64,000 nucleotides of DNA from Ciona savignyi (taxonomy: Eukaryota; Chordata; Ascidiacea; Phlebobranchia; Cionidae), in NCBI GenBank assembly GCA_000149265.1, contig CH002937.1, forward strand, positions 1 through 64,000, read 5' to 3'. This document shows positions 59,566-64,000 of the stretch, in pieces. The translations under genes and the position numbers were made by a program. Within the stretch, counting starts at the first letter, position 1, and the number at the start of each line of letters is the position of its first letter. The notes under the pieces were generated by a model that did no database searches, was not told the DNA's origin, and worked only from the letters and a program-made list of their open reading frames with translations.

Positions 59566-62500
59566 GAACATATTGTTAATTTGACGTGGCATGAGTGCGT
59601 TAGTGGCGCGCGTTAGAAAAGTAAAGGAAATATAAGGTTCCTTATTTGGATATAAGTTTACAATTGTGTTACCCAATCATCTACCAATTTTCATGCACTT
59701 GCTACAACAAATCGTCGATTTAGATATATCAAAGCTGTTTCATCTCTACCAAAAGCGAACATATTGAGAATTGGACGTGGTATGAGTGCGTTAGTGGTGC
59801 GCGTTAGAAAAGTAATCGGAATATAAGGTTTCTTATGTGGATATAAGTTAACAAGTGTGTTACCCAACCATGTACCAATTTTCATGCACTTACTACAACA
59901 AATCGTCGAATTAGATATATCAAAGCTGTTTCATCTCTACCAAAAGCGAACATATTGAGAATTGGACGTGGTATGAGTGCGTTAGTGGCGCGCGTTAGAA
60001 AAGTCAAACGGAATATAGGGTTAATTTTTTCTTATACACGTTTAAAAGTGTGTTACCCAATCATTTACCAATTTTCATGCACTTACTACAACAAATCGTC
60101 GATTTTGATATATCAAAGCTGTTTCATTCTAACCCAAAGCGAACATATTGATAATTTGACGTGATATGAGTGCGTTAGTGGCGCGCGTTAGAAAAGTAAA
60201 GGGAATATAAGGTTCCTTACTTGGATATAAGTTTACAATTGTGTTACCCAATCATCTACCAATTTTCATGCACCTAATACAACAAATCGTCGATTAAGAT
60301 ATCAAAGCTGTTTCATCTCATCCCAAAGCGAAGATATTGATAATTTAACGTGGTATAAGGGCGTTAGTGGCGCGCGTTAGAAAAGTAAATGGAATATAGG
60401 GTTCATTTTTTGGATATAGGTTTACAAGTGTGTTACCCAACCATCTACCAATTTTCATGCACTTACTACAACAAATCGTCGATTTAGATATATCAAAGCT
60501 GTTTCATCTCTACCCAAAGCGAACATATTGATAATTTGACGTGGTATGAGTGCGTTAATGGCGTGCGTTAGAAAAGTAAACGGAATATACGGTTAATTTT
60601 TCGTATACAAGTTTAAATCGTGTGTTACCCAACCATGTACCAATTTTCATCTACTTACTACAACAAATCGTGGATTTACATATATCAAAGCTGTTTCATA
60701 TCTACACAAAGCGAACATATTGATAATTTGACGTGGTATGAGTGCGTTAGTGGCGCGCGTTAGAAAAGTAAACGGAATATAGGGTTAATTTTTCGTATAC
60801 ACGTTTAAACGTGTGTTACCCAATCATTTACCAATTTTTATGCACTTACTACAACAAATCGTCGATTTAGATATATCAAAGCTGTTTCATTTTAACCCAA
60901 AGCGAACATATTGATAATTTGACGTGATATGAGTGCGTTAGTGGCGCGCTTTAGAAAAGTAAATGGAATATAAGGTTCCTTATTTGGATATAAGTTTACA
61001 ATTGTTTTACCCAATCATCTACCAATTTTCATGCACTTAATACAACAAATCGTCGATTAAGATATCAAAGCTGTTTCATCTCATCCCAAAGCGAAGATAT
61101 TGATAATTTAACGTAGTATGAGGGCGTTAGTGGCGCGCGTTAGAAAAGTAAATGGAATATAGGGTTCATTTTTTGGATATAGGTTTACAAGTGTGTTACC
61201 CAACCATCTACCAATTCTTATGTACTTACTACAACATATCGTGGATTTAGATATATCAAAGCTGTTTCATCTCAACCCATAGCGAACATATTGATAATTT
61301 GACGTGGTATGAGGGCGTTAGTGGCGCGCGTTAGAGAAGTAATCGGAATATAGGGTCCTTTTTTGGGATAGAAGTTTACAAGTGTGTTACCCAACCATCT
61401 ACCAATTTACATGCACTTACTGCAACTAATTGTCCATTTAGATATATCAAAGATGTTTCATCTCTACCCAAACCGAACATATTGCTAATTAGACGTGGTA
61501 TGAGTGCTTTGGTGGCGCGCGTTAGAAAAGTAAACGGAATACAGGATTCATTTTTTGGATATAAGTTTACACGTGTGTTACCCAACCATCTACCTATTTC
61601 CATGCATTTACTACAACAAATCGTTGATTTAGGTATATCAAAGCTGTTTCATCTCTACCCAAAGCGAACATATTGATAATTTGACGTGGTATGAGTGCGT
61701 TAGTGGCGCGCTTTAGAAAAGTAAACGGAATAAAGGGTTAATTTTTGCGTATACAAGTTTAAACGTGTGTTACCCAACCATGTACCAATTTTCATGCACT
61801 TATTACGAACAAATCGTCGATTTAGATATATCAAAGCTGTTTCATCTCTACCAAAAGCGAACATATTGAGAATTGGACGTGGTATGAGTGCGTTAGTGGC
61901 GCGCGTTAGAAAAGTAATCGGAATATAAGGTTTCTTATTTGGATATAAGTTAACAAGTGTGTTACCCAACCATCTACCAATTTTCATGCACTTACTACAA
62001 CAAATCGTCGATTAAGATATCAAAGCTGTTTCATCTCATCCCAAAGCGAAGATATTGATAATTTAACGTGGTATGAGGGCGTTAGTGGCGCGCGTTAGAA
62101 AAGTAAATGGAATATAGGGTTCATTTTTTGGATATAGGTTTACAAGTGTGTTACCCAACCATCTACCAATTTTAATCTACTAACTACAACAAATCGTTGA
62201 TTTAGGTATATCAAAGCTGTTTCATCTCTACCCAAAGCGAACATATTGATAATTTGAAGTGGCATGAGTGCGTTAGTGGCGCGCTTTAGAAAAGTAAAGG
62301 GAATAAAGGGTTAATTTTTCGTATACAAGTTTAAACGTGTGTTACCCAACCATCTACCAATTTTCATGCACTTATTACAACAAATCGTCGATTTAGATTT
62401 ATCAAAGCTGTTTCATCTGTACCCAAAAGCGAACATATTGAGAATTGGACGTGGTATGAGTGCGTTAGTGGCGCGCGTTAAAAAAGTAATCGGAATATAA

Positions 62501-64000
62501 GTTTTCTTATTTGGATATAAGTTAACAAGTGTGTTACCCAACCATCTACCAATTTTCATGCGCTTACTACATCAAATCGTCGATTTAGATATATCAAAGC
62601 TGTTTCATCTCTGCCAAAAGCGAACATATTGGGAATTGGACGTGGTATGAGTGCGTTAGTGGCGCGCGTTAGAAAAGTAAACGGAATACAGGGTTAATTT
62701 TTCGGTATACACGTTTAAAAGTGTGTTACCCAATCATTTACCAATTTTCATGAACTAACTACAACAAATCGTCGATTTAGATATATCAAAGCTGTTTCAT
62801 TTTAACCCAAAGCGAACATATTGATAATTTGACGTGATATGAGTGCGTTAGTGGCGCGCGTTAGAAAAGTAAATGGAATATAAGGTTCTTTATTTGGATA
62901 TAAGTTTACAAGTGTGTTACCCAACCATCTACCTATTTCCATGCATTTACTACAACAAATCGTTGATTTAGGTATATCAAAGCTGTTTTATCTCTACCCA
63001 AAGCGAACATATTGATAATTTGACGTGGTATGAGTGCGTTAGTGGCGCGCTTTAGAAAAGTAAACGGAATAAAGGGTTAATTTTTCGTATACAAGTTTAA
63101 ACGTGTGTTACCCAACCATGTACCAATTTTCATGCACTTATTACAACAAATCGTCGATTTAGATATATCAAAGCTGTTTCATTTTTACCAAAAGCGAACA
63201 TATTGAGAATTGGACGTGGTATGAGTGCGTTAGTGGCGCGCGTTAGAAAAGTAAGCGGAATATAAGGTTTCTTATTTGGATATAAGTTTACAAGTGTGTT
63301 ACCCAACCATCTACCAATTTTCATGCACTTAGTACAACAAATCGTCGATTAAGATATCAAAGCTGTTTCATCTCATCCCAAAGCGAAGATATTGATAATT
63401 TAACGTGGTATGAGGGCGTTAGTGGCGCGCGTTAGAAAAGTAAATGGAATATAGGGTTCATTTTTTGGATATAGGTTTACAAGTGTGTTACCCAACCATC
63501 TACCAATTTTCATGCACTTGCTACAACAAATCGTCGATTTAGATATATCAAAGCTGTTTCATCTCTACCCAAAGCGAACATATTGATAATTTAACGTGGT
63601 ATGAGTGCGTTAATGGCGCGCGTTAGAAAAGTAAACGGAATATAGGGTTAATTTTTCGTATACAAGTTTAAACGTGTGTTACCCAACCATGTTCCAATTT
63701 TCATCTACTTACTACAACAAATCGTCCATTTACATATATCAAAGCTGTTTCATATCTACACAAAGCGAACATATTGATAATTTGACGTGGTATGAGTGCG
63801 TTAATGGCGCGCGTTAGAAAAGTAAACGGAATATAGGGTTAATTTTTCGTATACAAGTTTAAACGTGTGTTACCCAACCATGTTCCAATTTTCATCTACT
63901 TACTACAACAAATCGTCCATTTACATATATCAAAGCTGTTTCATATATACACAAAGCGAACATATTGATAATTTGACGTGGTATGAGTGCGTTAGTGGCG
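59566..64000. repeat. Satellite array, about 23 monomers of about 190 bp, runs off the window
   Basis: Monomer consensus parts: GTGTGTTACCCAACCATCTA, CCAATTTTCATGCACTTACT, ACAACAAATCGTCGATTTAG, ATATATCAAAGCTGTTTCAT, CCCAAAGCGAACATATTGAT, AATTTGACGTGGTATGAGTG, CGTTAGTGGCGCGCGTTAGA, AAAGTAAACGGAATATAGGG. Two late copies are 191 bp apart (63673 and 63864). Variant classes recur in short ordered runs. Almost every unit has a GCGCGC (BssHII) site. Some units are open on the minus strand, which I treat as chance. Confidence 0.93.

Noticed and set aside
59488..63324. Repeated minus-strand open frames in the satellite, starting with MKIGRWLGNTLVNLYP-like sequence
   Set aside because: They are satellite monomers that happen to lack stops in one frame. 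They start at equivalent monomer positions and have no splice or promoter context.

Overview
This is eukaryotic nuclear DNA: AT-rich, with intron-split genes, GT-AG splice sites, tRNA-derived SINEs, DNA transposons, minisatellites and a satellite array. Protein similarity, compact introns and SINE type point to a tunicate, most likely Ciona; the species is an inference. Two 100-N assembly gaps lie at 11526-11625 and 51708-51807.

Region 1 (1-33633, minus strand) is the 5' two thirds of one gene, the heavy chain of cytoplasmic dynein 2 (DYNC2H1), the retrograde intraflagellar-transport motor. I could chain 48 coding segments in one continuous frame (about 7.7 kb, about 2,570 codons), from the start codon through tail, linker, AAA1, AAA2 and AAA3. 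The gene runs off the left edge. Its introns hold two hAT elements with exact 8-bp target duplications, a hAT-like MITE, two near-identical TTAA-flanked piggyBac-like elements, several minisatellites, SINEs, and an isolated opposite-strand exon of CNOT1 beside an assembly gap.

Region 2 (34567-38440, plus strand) is a complete 8-exon gene, divergent from DYNC2H1. It encodes a PLP-dependent aminotransferase of the 2-aminoethylphosphonate:pyruvate transaminase (PhnW) type with a likely mitochondrial presequence.

Region 3 (39767-55991) is a tandem segmental duplication of a convergent gene pair: a plus-strand classical short-chain dehydrogenase/reductase (SDR) and a minus-strand NXPE-family (neurexophilin plus PC-esterase) protein. 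The first pair is complete (SDR 7 exons, 255 aa; NXPE 2 exons, 585 aa). Later units carry SDR fragments that always begin at or inside exon 3, an NXPE copy with a 1-bp homopolymer frameshift, an NXPE copy with an in-frame 164-codon deletion that removes the catalytic serine, and a last truncated pair.

Region 4 (55992-64000) has no recognisable gene. It holds TTTCGAAA-rich 40-bp tandem arrays, SINE pieces, and a satellite of about 190-bp monomers with mixed higher-order variant order, which runs off the right edge.

The genes do not form an obvious pathway. The strongest leads are the SDR-NXPE amplification, the CNOT1 exon (exon capture or misassembly), the PhnW-type enzyme in an animal, and the satellite structure.
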